A DNA stretch of 64,000 nt from Cycas panzhihuaensis (Eukaryota; Cycadophyta), in NCBI GenBank assembly GCA_023213395.1, contig CM041465.1, forward strand, positions 181,295,741 to 181,359,740, read 5' to 3'. The translations under genes were made by a program, and so were the position numbers. The notes under the pieces are model-generated. The model saw only the letters and a list, made by a program, of their open reading frames with translations. It ran no database searches and had not been told where the DNA came from. Of this stretch, positions 53,618 through 64,000 are shown in pieces. Each line of letters opens with the position of its first letter. The first letter of the stretch is position 1.

Positions 53618-53672
53618 TTTTTTCCCCCCCAACTTAGGGCATTCTCCCCCCCCCCCAATAAAAAAAAAAAGT
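53618..53672. repeat. Poly-T/poly-C/poly-A mononucleotide cluster
   Basis: A T run and a C run are followed 20 bases later by a 13-nt C run and then an A run. Such clusters often mark retroposon tails or slippage-prone sites. No flanking duplication was found. Confidence 0.7.
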
Positions 53673-54099
53673 TTTAAAAAACTAAATTATTTTTTATAAT
53701 ATTTAAAGTTTATCTCCCAATCTAATAGTTGTAGGTCATATTGAGCTTTCACATGACCAACAACCTAAGCCAAAAGGGCCTAAAAGTTTCTTCCTTTAGT
53801 AGGCCTTAATTTTTTTTTTGGATGACCTACCATCACTCTTTTGCCTATAGCTTTTGCTACAAGCGTCTGAATTCAATTCCATTTGATCTATTGGAACCTT
53901 GGCTTACAAAGCTTTGTAACATATAGTCAATTAACCATACTAGGTTCTATTTTATGCCATGTTTTTAAAGGTTGATTTTCATGTAAGTAGAGAAAAAAAA
54001 ATCATTTTACGGTTTTAATTTTTAGGCATTATTAATAATCATAGAGATGTTTCTATTTTCATTGAGAATAAAAGAATATGGTCCATAGAGTGGTTGGAT

Positions 54100-54620
54100 A
54101 GGATATAATCCAACCTTGAAGTCACTCCTTATACATTTAAAAGAGAATTTGATTTGATTATTAAGTTATATTTAGATGGTTATGCTCTTTAGTGTGTCTC
54201 TAAAGCACCTTATTGGTAGATTGATTAAAGATGTTTCTTACTTATGTTTAATGAAAGGGTTATGAAGTGGCAAGATGAAAACTTACATGATTACACTAAT
54301 GATTCCTTTACAAGTTTCAAGGAAAAGTATTAAGAAGAAGATAGGGAAAAGAGTTAGAAGGAAGCCCTATCAAGAATATAAGATATATTATAGAAATTAA
54401 TGGTTAAACTGGAGAGTCTAAAGGAGAAAGTAAATAATTGGGATGAAAAGGGGAAGTACCAATTGAGCAACTTGAAGAACAACTCAACAAGGAGCTTGAT
54501 TATGAACAATGTAATGAAAAATCATGTGACATATTGGGCCTAGGCAAGTTAACACCCATCAATAAGTGTTTCCCACAAACTGGGAAGCCAAGATCCATCA
54601 TGACATAGGTAAGTCAAATA
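54100..54620 (+). pseudogene. Decayed gag-like coding trace
   Basis: Plus-strand translation gives LNERVMKWQDENLHDYTND then SFTSFKEKY, and after two stops LMVKLESLKEKVNNWDEKGK. The W..E...D.Y..F...FK..Y pattern recalls the Gag helix region of Ty3/gypsy-type elements (W...F.....Y...F), but the similarity is weak and no knuckle or protease follows. It could equally be a fragment of an unrelated coiled-coil protein. Confidence 0.3.
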
Positions 54621-54657
54621 CATATTGCTTGTGGTTGTTTTAAGTTGATTTTTAGCA

Positions 54658-54681
54658 TATATATATATATATATATATATT
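54658..54681. repeat. (TA)n microsatellite, short
   Basis: About 12 TA units. Confidence 0.9.
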
Positions 54682-57600
54682 ATTGACATTTACCTATTGT
54701 TCCGATGATGGGTGTGTGCATTCTCAGATTGTGATGATTTTAAATTCAGATAGTGGCATAAATAAATTATCCACCTTAGCCTTATAGCTCACAAAAGGGT
54801 CCTTTGACACCCCAAAGAGTAGTTTTAAGCTTCTTTCTACCTCTTGTTGGTTATCTTCTCTACTTCTTCTTTTGTGTTTTTTCTTTAATTTTTTTACAGT
54901 CTGTCATATTGTAAATCCCCACTGCATTTTATTTTTAGAATGGGATGATATATATTGTTGCAAAATTTATAATAATATATGATCATCCCATTATAATTTT
55001 TACAATAGGAGAGGCCCATACCATTATGAAAATCACAATGGGATAAGCTACCCTACTTTGAAATTAAAAATGGGATAGGACTATCCCATTCTAGAATTCT
55101 TATTTGTCACAAATTTTCTCATTAAAAAGGTAAAATACCATGTCCTACCTATGGTTTTATGGCAATACCATGAGCCCATCACATTACCCATCAAATCTAA
55201 GTCAAAATCCTTTAGATTTCTCTTATAGTTTTGGCTCATGGTTTCAATGAAATTGTGGACCCTAAAACCACCCTAATCTATTCCATCATCATTTATTTAT
55301 ATCTCCTCATTTCATGAAATAGGGGAGAATCTTTTGTGTACTAAAATGCTATTGGATAACCTTCATATGCATCTAAACTATTGATTATTAATTATGAATT
55401 TTAGCTTGGAATTAGAGTCAACATGTTGGAGGGAGCCATCTCTCTTAAATCTTAAAGCTATGAGCCTTATGATCATTACGAGATTAGGGGGCATCATAGA
55501 TTATTTAGTTTCTATCTTTCATTCTCGTTTCTTCTATATTTTTAATTTTTATAAAAACACATCTTTGTTGCTTGAATGTCCCCCTTTTGAGCCCTTTCAC
55601 TTCACTTCTTATCTCCTAAAAATGTTCAAAGTGGTTGAAGACCTATTAATATTGTTGGTCTTAAATGTAGTGGTAATCTTTCCATTTCTAAGGCTTTCAT
55701 AGTTGGGTTTAATTTGCAAGTGAATTTGCTAGTTTTAGTTTTCTTTTCATTTTGCTATATTATTTAGAAGCATGCCTCTAGGGGGTCACTGAAGATAAGA
55801 ATATTAAGCTTATACTACCACTATGCCAGGGGCTTAAAAGTCCTCGAAGGTAGGGGATAAGTCACCCACAAAGGGCATTTGTACATTAGAACATAGGTTC
55901 AGAGACCTGGAAATAGTGTATAAGACTTTCCCTCTTAGCAGACACATTCTAGGGTTCGAGTTGGACAAGGGCATCCTTAGTTTACTGAGTAGCCTAAGGA
56001 AGGACTCTCTTATCCTGATGGGGGAAGGAAGGAGAGAAAAGGTCAAGGCTCTCTTCCAGGGAAGAGGGGAAAGAGAAGAAGCAAGCCCTAATGGGATAGG
56101 GGCCCATGGGACAAGTGAGATAAATGATTAGTTGGGAGGTGCGAAGGGGATTTGGTATGCAGAAACCAAATCCAAGAAACAAGATTAATGGTGCATTTTG
56201 CTAAAGATTACCTAAAGGGGATGCCTCTTGGGTTCAGGTTAAATAAAGTAAGTTGACTAACTACACTAAGGGTTTTAGGTAGTGTTTTAGTCTTGCTTAA
56301 GGAGTAAGATAGTGTATAAGTGCAAGGTATCAATGCTAAAAGAATGTAACTCAAAAAAGAATGTTCACACACACACACACTCTCTCTCTTTTATCCTCTC
56401 CCTCTTTTCCTTTTTATCAATGGGAGGAGAGGGGTGTAAGGAAGAGAAAGAGTATGAATGGACTATGTAACCCTTCCTAAAGATACATGGAAGAAGGATA
56501 ACTATCAAAACCAAAGTTCACTTTCTCAATCCTACCCTTATACCCATGCATGTGAATAGAATGAAAAAAGGAGGGTGTAACAAGGAAAAGAAAACCTTTC
56601 TATGGGTTCATCACTTTTTCCTTTAAGGGGAGGAATAAGAGATGCACTTGTTTGAGTTACGCTTTTCTATGCTTATACAAGTGAGAAGGGAAGACAAGGT
56701 CTATGCATATTAATGCAGAATGGAAATGCAAAGATGAATATGCTCCTTTTATGCTTTCCTTTGACAAATGCAAGTATGCAAGCAAGCAGTTGCAAGCTTA
56801 AATGTGACCAAGTTCCTTTTAAGAAGAAAGGGGGAGAAGCAAAGAAGAAGGAAGAGGAGAAGAGTTGGAAGGGGTGCACCTCAAAATGAGCCGGTTGATG
56901 AAGTGCCTCTCTTTCCCTTCTTCATCTTCCTTTCACCCATCACCTTACACTCTAAGTCATGGTTGACGTTGTGGATGAAATCATAGGTGGGGCTTCCTTA
57001 CCTTCATTGAAGTGTAGTATGAAAGAATAAAGAACTTAAAGGAAAGCTTCAAAGAAAAATAAATATAAATGAGACAAATGTACCTTCTAGGTTACAACAT
57101 GGTCTTGCTTGCTCAAGATGAGTGGGGTTTCTATATGAATAAACCCTTTCAACAATAAGCAATAATATGCATGTGTATATACATGTAGAGGTATGTGCAT
57201 ATGCGCTCCACTAAAATAAAGTTCAAACTTGCTTAATATTCAAAAGAAAGAAATAATTCACTTTATAACTTTCCTTATGTGCCAAAAGAATTTCCAAGAA
57301 CCTCTAAGGGGAACAAAAGGTGGCTTTGAAGGTAAGAGAAAGGAGAGCCTTGAAATGACAAACTCCTTCAACTAAGCTACCTCTTGCATGCTCAGGTACT
57401 CTAATTACAGGTTAGAAGAGGATTGAGAGCTCCAAGTAAACAAAAAGATAGAGACAACTTACAAGAAGTATAAGAAGTTGTAAAAGCTATAAAAAGCATA
57501 AATGCTGCAAAAGTCACAATGTTGTAACTCTTACAAGATATGTAAGAAAGGGTGTAGATCCCACAAAAGATAAACCATGCGAGGAAATTTATTGCCAAAT

Positions 57601-58939
57601 AGTATATAGGAAGGTTAATTGCAAGCATTATAAGAGTTGTAAACGCTATAATCAGTAGTGGCCCTTACCCAATGGGGGTTTCTTGGTTTGTAGGATGGAT
57701 ACAAAGTAGGAAACTAAGAGAGGTAGGGGGCTACCCTAGTGGACATGGCTATAGGAGTTGGAACTCTAGCCATGAACTCCTATTCTCCCTCTCAAGAGAG
57801 TCCCATAATCCACCTAGATGTGCCCAAAAAATACCCAAGGGATATGGAGGTACAACCAAAGGAGAAAGGAAGGCTTTGCCTTCCTTTGGACACCTAAAAG
57901 AGATAAAAATATATGTAAAACTTGCAACAAATAGAGTTATTGACCAGTTACACTTGCTAAAGGAAAGGAACAACAAGAAATAAACATGTTTGCAACCACA
58001 AAACGGAAGTAAAATGAGTATTACCTCATATACAAATAGAAATATATGAGAATGCTCCTTACTAGGTGAAGAAGGGCTCCTTTTAGAGGTGAGAAGGAGA
58101 TGCAAAACTTTGTAAAACCTGCTACTATTGCTAGAGTGAGTACCATGGAGGAAAGATTTATTGGAGGAGGTTTGGTTTAGACCTACATTCTAGGGTTTTA
58201 CCCTTGGAGAAGAGGAGAATAGGAAGACAGATTATAAGTGCAAGTAAGAGGCATTTTTTCCTTTCATATGAAAGCCAAGAGAGGTAAAATAAATTCGAAT
58301 TTAGGTTTTTATACCTAAATTAGGGTTCTTGAGCAATTAGGGTTCAATATGGGTGAGAAACAATGATCTGCCACATGTTAATCTTGCAATAAAACCAAAA
58401 CTGGTCATTGCCACACTGTAAAAGTTAATGGACAGTCGCCCTATGGCAAACTTTGTGGTACCATGAAGTTTAGTGTGGTACTATAAATATTGCCACGGTG
58501 CAAGCAAAATACAAAGAAAAATAAAAAGGAGGCATAGGGGACCTCTAAAAGAAGGGTCGTAGGGCATAATAGAGAGATATGCTAGATTGGTAAGCCCTTT
58601 AGGGGACCTCTAGGCATTAGTGGGGCCTCCTAAATATGCAAAATGGTGCATAAGAGGCCTCAACTGAAGGAAGGATAGATCTAGGGAATAAATCACTCAC
58701 ATGTACATAATGGCAATGGAGAATGAAAAAGAGATGAAACAAAATATGGGAGCAAGCTTGGAGGTGAGAATGAACAATAACTCCCTCTTTAAGATTTCAC
58801 CTTTTATTATTGAGGGTGAGTATTAGGCTTAGGATTTTTCCACCTAATGACATGAACTCAAAATTACATCTAAATGCACATAAAGTGAATTTTATTAAGA
58901 GACTAATGCTAATAATATATCCTATGATCACATAATTAA
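54682..58939. other. Unannotated region, no gene recognised
   Basis: Composition alternates between AT-rich text and purine-rich stretches (for example GGAGAGAAAAGG near 56030 and AAGAAGGAAGAGGAGAAG near 56845). Frames of 60 to 118 codons (55394-55702, 55916-56131, 56768-56986, 57672-57983, 57749-58105) show no domain, conserved start context or supporting splice signals, and some lie antisense to one another. The words TATGGGGAC..., GCCACACTG, GCCACGG near 58360-58490 have the look of LTR text, but I found no partner. Confidence 0.4.
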
Positions 58940-59266
58940 TCTATACAAATGATCTTGATATATTAACCTCTTTTAATTCCCCCCTTAATGGTAGAAGGTC
59001 ACTTTGAGAAAATCTATTCTATGAGGTCTTCATTTGAGCCTCATTATTATATTGAAATTTTAAATGACACTTTTGTGGGAAAATCGTTATGGGGAATAAA
59101 ATCCCATGAACTTTCTAAGATCTATAGCCCCTTTTATAAATCAAAATGGCTAAGGTGGCTCTTTGATATAGCCTGATTACCAAGCGGCTTAAATGTATAG
59201 CTTAATCTACTGAATCTCCATATATCATTTGGTCATCCCCTATGCCCTTTTGGGTTTTCATAGGTT
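58940..59266 (-). other. Candidate 3' end of Copia-F with polypurine tract
   Basis: Minus-strand TAAGGGGGGAATTAAAAGAGG at about 58968-58988 is purine-rich and lies downstream of the Copia-F RNase H end, where a polypurine tract and 3' LTR start are expected. The LTR itself cannot be proved because the partner would be beyond the right edge. Confidence 0.35.
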
Positions 59267-60280
59267 CTAATTTTCCAAAACTAGTATAACCCTTATACTT
59301 CCGTGCCTACATAGGGTTTTCACAAATAGGATAGAGTAAAGACTTACTCTTATTCTTCCATGCCCACAAGGGATTTTCACGAAGAGAATAGAGCATGATG
59401 ATCCTATTACCATCTTCTTTGATCGGTCAAAGATGGAGGCGCTAAGGCCGAGTTGCCTTCGAAACTGTTTAAACTTCACCTTTTGCAGTGGTTTTATGAA
59501 GATATCAGCCACTTGATTTGTTGTGGGGTAGCATTCCAATTGAATTATGCTGTCATGAACAAGTTCTCTAATCCAGTGGACTTTTGTACTTATGTGTTTA
59601 GTATGATCGTGAAATATAGGATTTTTTACTATGTAGATTACTGATTGATTATCCACATGAAGACTCGTAGGATTTGTTTGGGTGATATTTAAAGTTTCTA
59701 ATAATTTTCTCAGCCATATCACCTCTTTACTAATTTTAGAAGCAACAATATATTCAGCTTCGACAGTTGAATCTACAACTATCTTCTGCGGTCTGGATCT
59801 CCATGATATTGGTGTTGTTCCAAGAAATGTTACATACCCAGACATAAATCTTCTTATATCTTTATCTCTTGCAAAGTCAGAGTCTATGTATGCAGAAAGC
59901 GTGAAGTTTGAATTAGGTTCATACAACAGACCATATTTTCTAGTCATCTTAAGGTATGTCAACACTCGCACTGCTGCCTGCCAATGATTCTGCTTAGGAT
60001 TTGTCATGTAACAAGCAAGAATGCCAATAGAGTATGTAATATCTGGCTTTGTATTGGTAGTGTAGATGAGACTACCTACAAGTTTTCTATAGAGTGTTAC
60101 GTTTGCCTCCCTAGTGTCATCTTCAGCTAAGAGTTTGGTATTAGGGTCCATAGGTAAAATCACTGGTTGAGCATCTTTTAACTGAAACTTGGTTAGAAGA
60201 TCATTGATGTATTTTTCTTGGGAGAGGAAAATTTTTCCATTCTTTTGTGTTACTTCAATTCCCAAGTAATATTTCATCAA
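59267..60280 (-). pseudogene. Copia-F RT end and RNase H (longest intact frame)
   Basis: 337 codons open. It starts MMKYYLGIEVTQKNGKIFLS (the LGIE step after the YVDD palm), then YRKLVGSLIY, KPDITYSIGILACYM, HWQAAVRVLTYLK, SAYIDSDFARDKD (RNase H catalytic Asp), SGYVTFLGTTPISW, VEAEYIVAS (Glu), LHVDNQSVIYI (Asp), TKHISTKVHWIREL and NQVADIFIKPL. The final 60 codons come from a tandem repeat (SILFVKIPCGHGRIRVS, then SILFVKTLCRHGSIRVI) outside the normal protein. The start shown is an internal Met; the true domain continues upstream through a broken frame. Confidence 0.87.
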
Positions 60281-60900
60281 ACTGAGGTCAGAGAATTTGA
60301 ATGTTTTGTCAAGGTCCTTTTTCAGCTGGCTTATTACCTATTCACTATTACCCGTTACTAGCATGTCATCCACAAAGATTATGAGATAAGTGACTCTATC
60401 CTTATAATGCTTGATAAACAATGTTGCATCAATATCTTGGTAGTAACAAACCTCATATTTGAGTTGTCTCATTCTTTTAGATAACTTGGCAAACCAAGTG
60501 TGGGTGGCTTGTTTAAAATCGTACAAGGACTTTCTGAGCCTGCAAACCTTATGCTTTTGACCTTCGATCTTATATCCTTCTTGCTAAGCCATGTAAATTT
60601 TTTCTTCAAGATCTCCATTGAGAAACGTGGTCTTAATATCGAGTTGGTGGATTTTCTAACTATGTTGAGCAGCCAAGGTCACAAGAGTTCTAATTGTAAG
60701 CCACTTGGTTGTAGGTGCAAAGACTTTAGTGTAGTTGATACCTTCCCTTTGTGTAAATTCTTTAGCTACCAACCTCACCTTGTGTTTTTCAAGGGTGTTG
60801 TCTGATCTATATTTGTTTTTGAACACCCATTTATTTTGAACTACCTTTCTTCCAAGCGGTGGATCAATAAGCTCCTATGTACTGTTCTTGATAAAAGATT
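60281..60900 (-). pseudogene. Copia-F reverse transcriptase core (decayed)
   Basis: Minus-strand frame 60338-60526 reads YDFKQATHTWFAKLSKRMRQ and VTYLIIFVDDMLVTGNSE, so the catalytic motif is FVDD at about 60365-60377. Upstream segments continue to about 60900 (family positions EIYM.QP, KARLVAKG) in broken frames. One stop separates FVDD from the downstream frame. Confidence 0.82.
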
Positions 60901-61102
60901 GGTACTCTTCATTTATGGTATTTCTCTAAGCTGTATGTTTTATAACTTCTTGGTATGAGAGGGGCTCTTCATTAAGAGTAAGGTGTAGTTCTATTGGTTC
61001 AAGCTTAGTATATAATGATTCTTGCATCCTTACTCTATGGGCACTTTGAGTGCCAGTTTTGCCCACCTCATCTAGTCGTATGTCCTTATTGAGTTAGCGG
61101 GC

Positions 61103-61435
61103 CTATCGAGATCCTCGAGTTAGGAATGAAGTCCTCATTTCCTCAACTTCTTGGTTCTCATTTTGTTCATTGAAATGATTATTTTGTGAGGAGGATGTTG
61201 ATACACTTGAGGAAGATGGTCCTTCTACCACAATTTTGCCTTTGTTAACCGAAGGTGGAGGGGATGGTTCTTCTATAATGGATTTGCCTTTATCAACTTT
61301 GTTATCTTCAAAGGATGGTGTTGGATGTGCACTCATCGGTTCAGAGTCATAACTTGTATCCTTTGAGGCTCTATTATCAGCTTCCAATATTTGGAGTAAT
61401 TTATGTCTATCGCCCCTTCCCCCCTCCCCCCTCAA
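61103..61435 (-). pseudogene. Copia-F linker between integrase and RT
   Basis: 110-codon minus-strand frame rich in Ser, Pro, Lys and Glu (DKGKSIIEEPSPPPSVNKGK, SSSSVSTSSSQNNH). This is the usual low-complexity tether between copia integrase and RT. It contains an internal repeat of the phrase KGK.(I/V)(I/V)E(E/G)PS. Confidence 0.75.
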
Positions 61436-61889
61436 AATTTTAGAATCTGAACATCATACTTGATAGCATTATTATAGCGGCGTGAGGATACTTTGGAGTC
61501 TAGTTTAAGTAAGTAATCATCTGTCTCTGCAAAAATGATATCTCTGGTAATGATGATTTTTCATTATGAAGGTATAAAGACATTATACCTTTTCTTATCT
61601 ATAGGGTATCTAACAAAGATGCCTTTAAGTGCCCTTGGATGGAGTTTATTTTGATCTGCATCTAGAATATGGGCATAGTATGTAGAAGTAAAAATTTTAA
61701 AGTAGTGAATAATGGGGGCTTGTCCTGACCACTTTTCATTAGGTGCTTGTCCTTCCTTTGATGGGCTAACATCATTGATTCAATAAACAATTGTCTAGAT
61801 AGTTTCAACCCATAGGTAGGCAGGTACATTTTTGTATACTAACATAGCATGAACTATGTTCACAATTGTCTTGTTCAGATACTTAGTAA

Positions 61890-62700
61890 CTCTATTTTGC
61901 TACGGGGTTCCTATTAGTATTATTTGATACTTGGTACCATTGTCTCGAAGGTAGCTTTCAAACTTATGTGAGGTATATTTGCTACCATTATTAGTTCGAA
62001 GATATTTGAGTTGATAACCTGACTCTTTTTCAGTGCGGGTTTTGAATTCTTTGAATACATAGAAGACTTCATCTATCTTATGTAGAAAAGCTACCCATAA
62101 TTTTCTAGTGAAATCATCAATGAAAAAGATATAATATAACTTGTCCTTTAGTGAAGGAATAAGCATTAGTCCACATAGATCATAATGTACCAATTGTAAT
62201 GGATGACTCGATTTCCACTGACTTTTGAGAAAGGGTTATTAATGAGATTTGGCAATGATATAAGCTTTACATTTAAAGGGCTTAGAGGAGAACTTTAGAA
62301 AGTTTAGAAGAGTGTTAAAAATATCTCTAAGTCTATCAATGTGAACATGGCCCATGCGAGCATGCCAAAGAGCTTTTGGTAACAACATTGGGTGGGTCAA
62401 GATGGAATTAAATACAAATTCTTCATCAAGGTAAGGGCTTTGGGCATAATGGGCTTCAGAAGATGGAGAACTATTCAGTCGAAAGAGTTTGCTAGAGAGA
62501 TGTCCAGTCAAGACCACTTGATTAGTTAGAGGGTGAATGACCTGGAGAATTTGGTCATTTGCAGTTACACTCAGATTAAATCCACGAGAGACAAGTGTGG
62601 ATAAGGAGAGTAGGTTTTGTTTGAAATTGTATATGTATAAGACATCAAGCAATATAAAATCTTCTAAGCTTGGGAGTTTCAGGCAAATGTTACCAATTCC
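61890..62700 (-). pseudogene. Copia-F integrase (decayed)
   Basis: The core frame 61900-62193 reads YYIFFIDDFTRKLWVAFLHK (first Asp), FKEFKTRTEKESG and YLRTNNGSKYTSHKFESYL, where the catalytic Asp of DNGGE has become Asn. The head 62239-62652 has ALWHARMGHVHIDRLRDIF, and the finger Cys pair is partly lost (KPFKCKAYIIAKSH). A plus-strand frame at 62537 is antisense. Confidence 0.84.
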
Positions 62701-62739
62701 TTCAACAAGTTATTGTGATTTATCAGCCATGTGAACAAC

Positions 62740-62850
62740 TCCTTAAACATTTAAGTTAAATGTTTGATATAGACTGCAATTACACGTCATATGTTGAGTT
62801 TCTCTAGTGTCTATGATCCACTGTCCATCGATTGAAGCCATACTATTGGC
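62740..62850 (-). pseudogene. Copia-F protease active-site region
   Basis: Minus-strand reading gives SIDGQWIIDTRETQHMTCN. The family motif W.IDTGAT.HMT shows that the catalytic DTG (62803-62811) is DTR, a Gly-to-Arg change that should abolish activity. Confidence 0.8.
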
Positions 62851-63064
62851 AATTCTAATAGGGCTTGGCATTGGTGAAGGGAATTCACAAATGATATATC
62901 CACATTGAACTTCAAAGTATCTTTGTGGTTAGTCAATGGCATTTGATGCTAAAGATTCCTCAATTCTTTAAAAATGTGCCTGTACAAAACCTACACCACT
63001 AAAGGATTCTTTACAAGTTTCTTCAACATTATAAGCTCCATGTTTTGGTTGGAACTTAGCCAAC

Positions 63065-64000
63065 TTATAAGTGGCAGTTCTGTAGTCTTTTGCTAAGTGT
63101 CTGCATTTGCCATAATCGATCACACATAATAGTTTGATTACCAGTCTCTGAAGAGGTACTGGTTTGGCCTGACTGTTTTAGTCTTTATTGAGGTGGCGTT
63201 TAGCCTTAAGACTATCAAGGTTGTGACTGAGGGTTTGGTTGACCTTGTGGATAATTTTCTATATTTCTTTATCTTCCTCTTGCTTGATTATTTCCTTTGC
63301 CATGAGAGGGACCTTGATTTTTTATGTAGCAAACTTCTTCTTCCACCTCAAAGGTCGATCCGAAGAGAGTCATAGGCTACAAAGTTGGTATCAAAGGTCT
63401 TGTCAAATTTTATGAACTTCTCAGCAAGTGCTTTGAAGTTGAGTGTCTTTAGTGTTTCACTAGATTGAAGACTTCCAAGCAAGTTTTTATAATGAGGGAC
63501 ATGTAGACATGATTGGATCAAGAATGCCCAAGTGATACATTAGATCTTAAAGTCTTTATCAATTGATTGTTTAATTGGTCAAAGGAGATTTATCGTCTCA
63601 TGAGCTCGTCCCTTCTGTATTTTTAATTTGTTCATTTTCGAAACAAGATGAACAAATTCTAAATCTAACATGGTATTAAAGTTCTTCTTGAGAACTTCAA
63701 GGACCTTCTACGATGTGTCATGTTGCTCTCCAGTAATCAAGTTGTGCAAGGAGTGACTAGTAACTAACAAAATTCTCACATAAATCTCTTCATCATCTAT
63801 CTCCCGTTATAGTTTGGATGCAATATCTATAGGAGCTATTGGGGCAGATCCACCAAAAACATGTGTTATAGATGTTACAGATATGATGGGTGTAGGCTGC
63901 AAGTGGGTTCTCCAAAGGCCTTCATACTTTGCAACATTTTTAACTTCAGTGCACCACAAATCCTAATTTTCTTTGCCTTTCAATATGTAGTTAACATTTT
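63065..64000 (-). pseudogene. Copia-F gag with degraded zinc knuckle
   Basis: The knuckle near 63070-63125 reads DYGKCRHLAKDYR, with Cys positions shifted or lost. The Gag body reads LLGSLQSSETLKTL, FKALAEKFIKFD, LEFVHLVSKMNKLKIQKG, ILLVTSHSLHNLI and LQPTPIISVTSITHVF towards the right edge. Frames are interrupted. The amino end lies beyond 64000. Confidence 0.65.

Larger units (their letters stand above)
59267..64000 (-). mobile_element. Copia-F: Ty1/copia element, cut by the right window edge
   Basis: Minus-strand copia domains are present in order from the edge: gag (about 63190-64000), knuckle (about 63065-63130), protease (about 62740-62850), integrase (61900-62700), Ser-rich linker (61103-61435), RT (60290-60900) and RNase H (59420-60280). 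The 5' LTR and gag start would lie right of 64000. The text is less decayed than Copia-A or -B, with one intact frame of 337 codons over RT end and RNase H. The other parts carry stops and shifts. Confidence 0.87.

Noticed and set aside
56345-56410. CACACACACA followed by CTCTCTCT as a regulatory element
   Set aside because: A short simple repeat with no adjoining gene; no support for a function.
55994-58105. Several 60- to 118-codon frames as unknown genes
   Set aside because: They overlap on opposite strands, have no domains or splice support, and occur in purine-biased DNA where open frames are expected by chance.

Overview
The window looks like nuclear DNA from a seed plant with a large, repeat-laden genome. 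I lean towards a gymnosperm: the one cellular gene reads like, but not identically to, angiosperm copies, and decayed Ty1/copia elements dominate. This placement is an inference from gene content and texture only. There is no bacterial-type gene density, no RNA gene and no CRISPR. At most positions the DNA is AT-rich.

Left edge (1-2660): the first three coding exons of a plant AUG4-type gene (augmin complex subunit 4, microtubule nucleation) lie on the minus strand. Splice sites are clean and all intron phases are 0. The rest of the gene runs off the left edge. Beyond its upstream region come a 34-nt poly-C tract (4752-4785) and a 4.6-kb compound AT microsatellite (5268-9888), which sits inside a diverged minisatellite-like unit.

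Middle (13178-47513): a stack of retroelements whose insertion order can be read from paired LTRs, primer-binding sites (PBS) and target-site duplications (TSDs). An LTR here called X (second copy 23702-23959 plus 47225-47513) is split by Copia-B (minus strand, 23960-47219, TSD ATTAA, 271-bp LTRs). Copia-B is itself split by three elements: D (25826-29532, a gag-only element), E (30035-38903, plus strand, no recognised coding) and Copia-C (40443-45775, plus strand, TSD CTTCA, nearly complete gag-pol). E is split by a 5'-truncated LINE (30975-33226) and by G (34469-38437, a second gag-only element, TSD TGAAC). Removing the insertions leaves about 4.8 kb of Copia-B interior, the normal size for a copia element. 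A separate complete but decayed Copia-A lies at 14166-20626.

Right part (47514-64000): a GC-richer non-coding island with a CAG-rich minisatellite (48925-49136), a heavily decayed unidentified minus-strand coding sequence (about 50000-52200), a small decayed plus-strand coding trace, a long stretch with no recognised gene, and the 3' two-thirds or more of another minus-strand copia element (Copia-F) that runs off the right edge.

Functionally only AUG4 looks like a live host gene. Everything else recognised is transposon-derived and mostly inactivated. Many premature stops are consistent with C-to-T or G-to-A changes (CAG to TAG, CAA to TAA, TGG to TAG or TGA), as expected for long-methylated transposon DNA. 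The most novel item is the pair D and G, which share a layout of Gag fragment plus acidic downstream domain without polymerase. All element names (A, B, C, D, E, F, G, X) are local labels.
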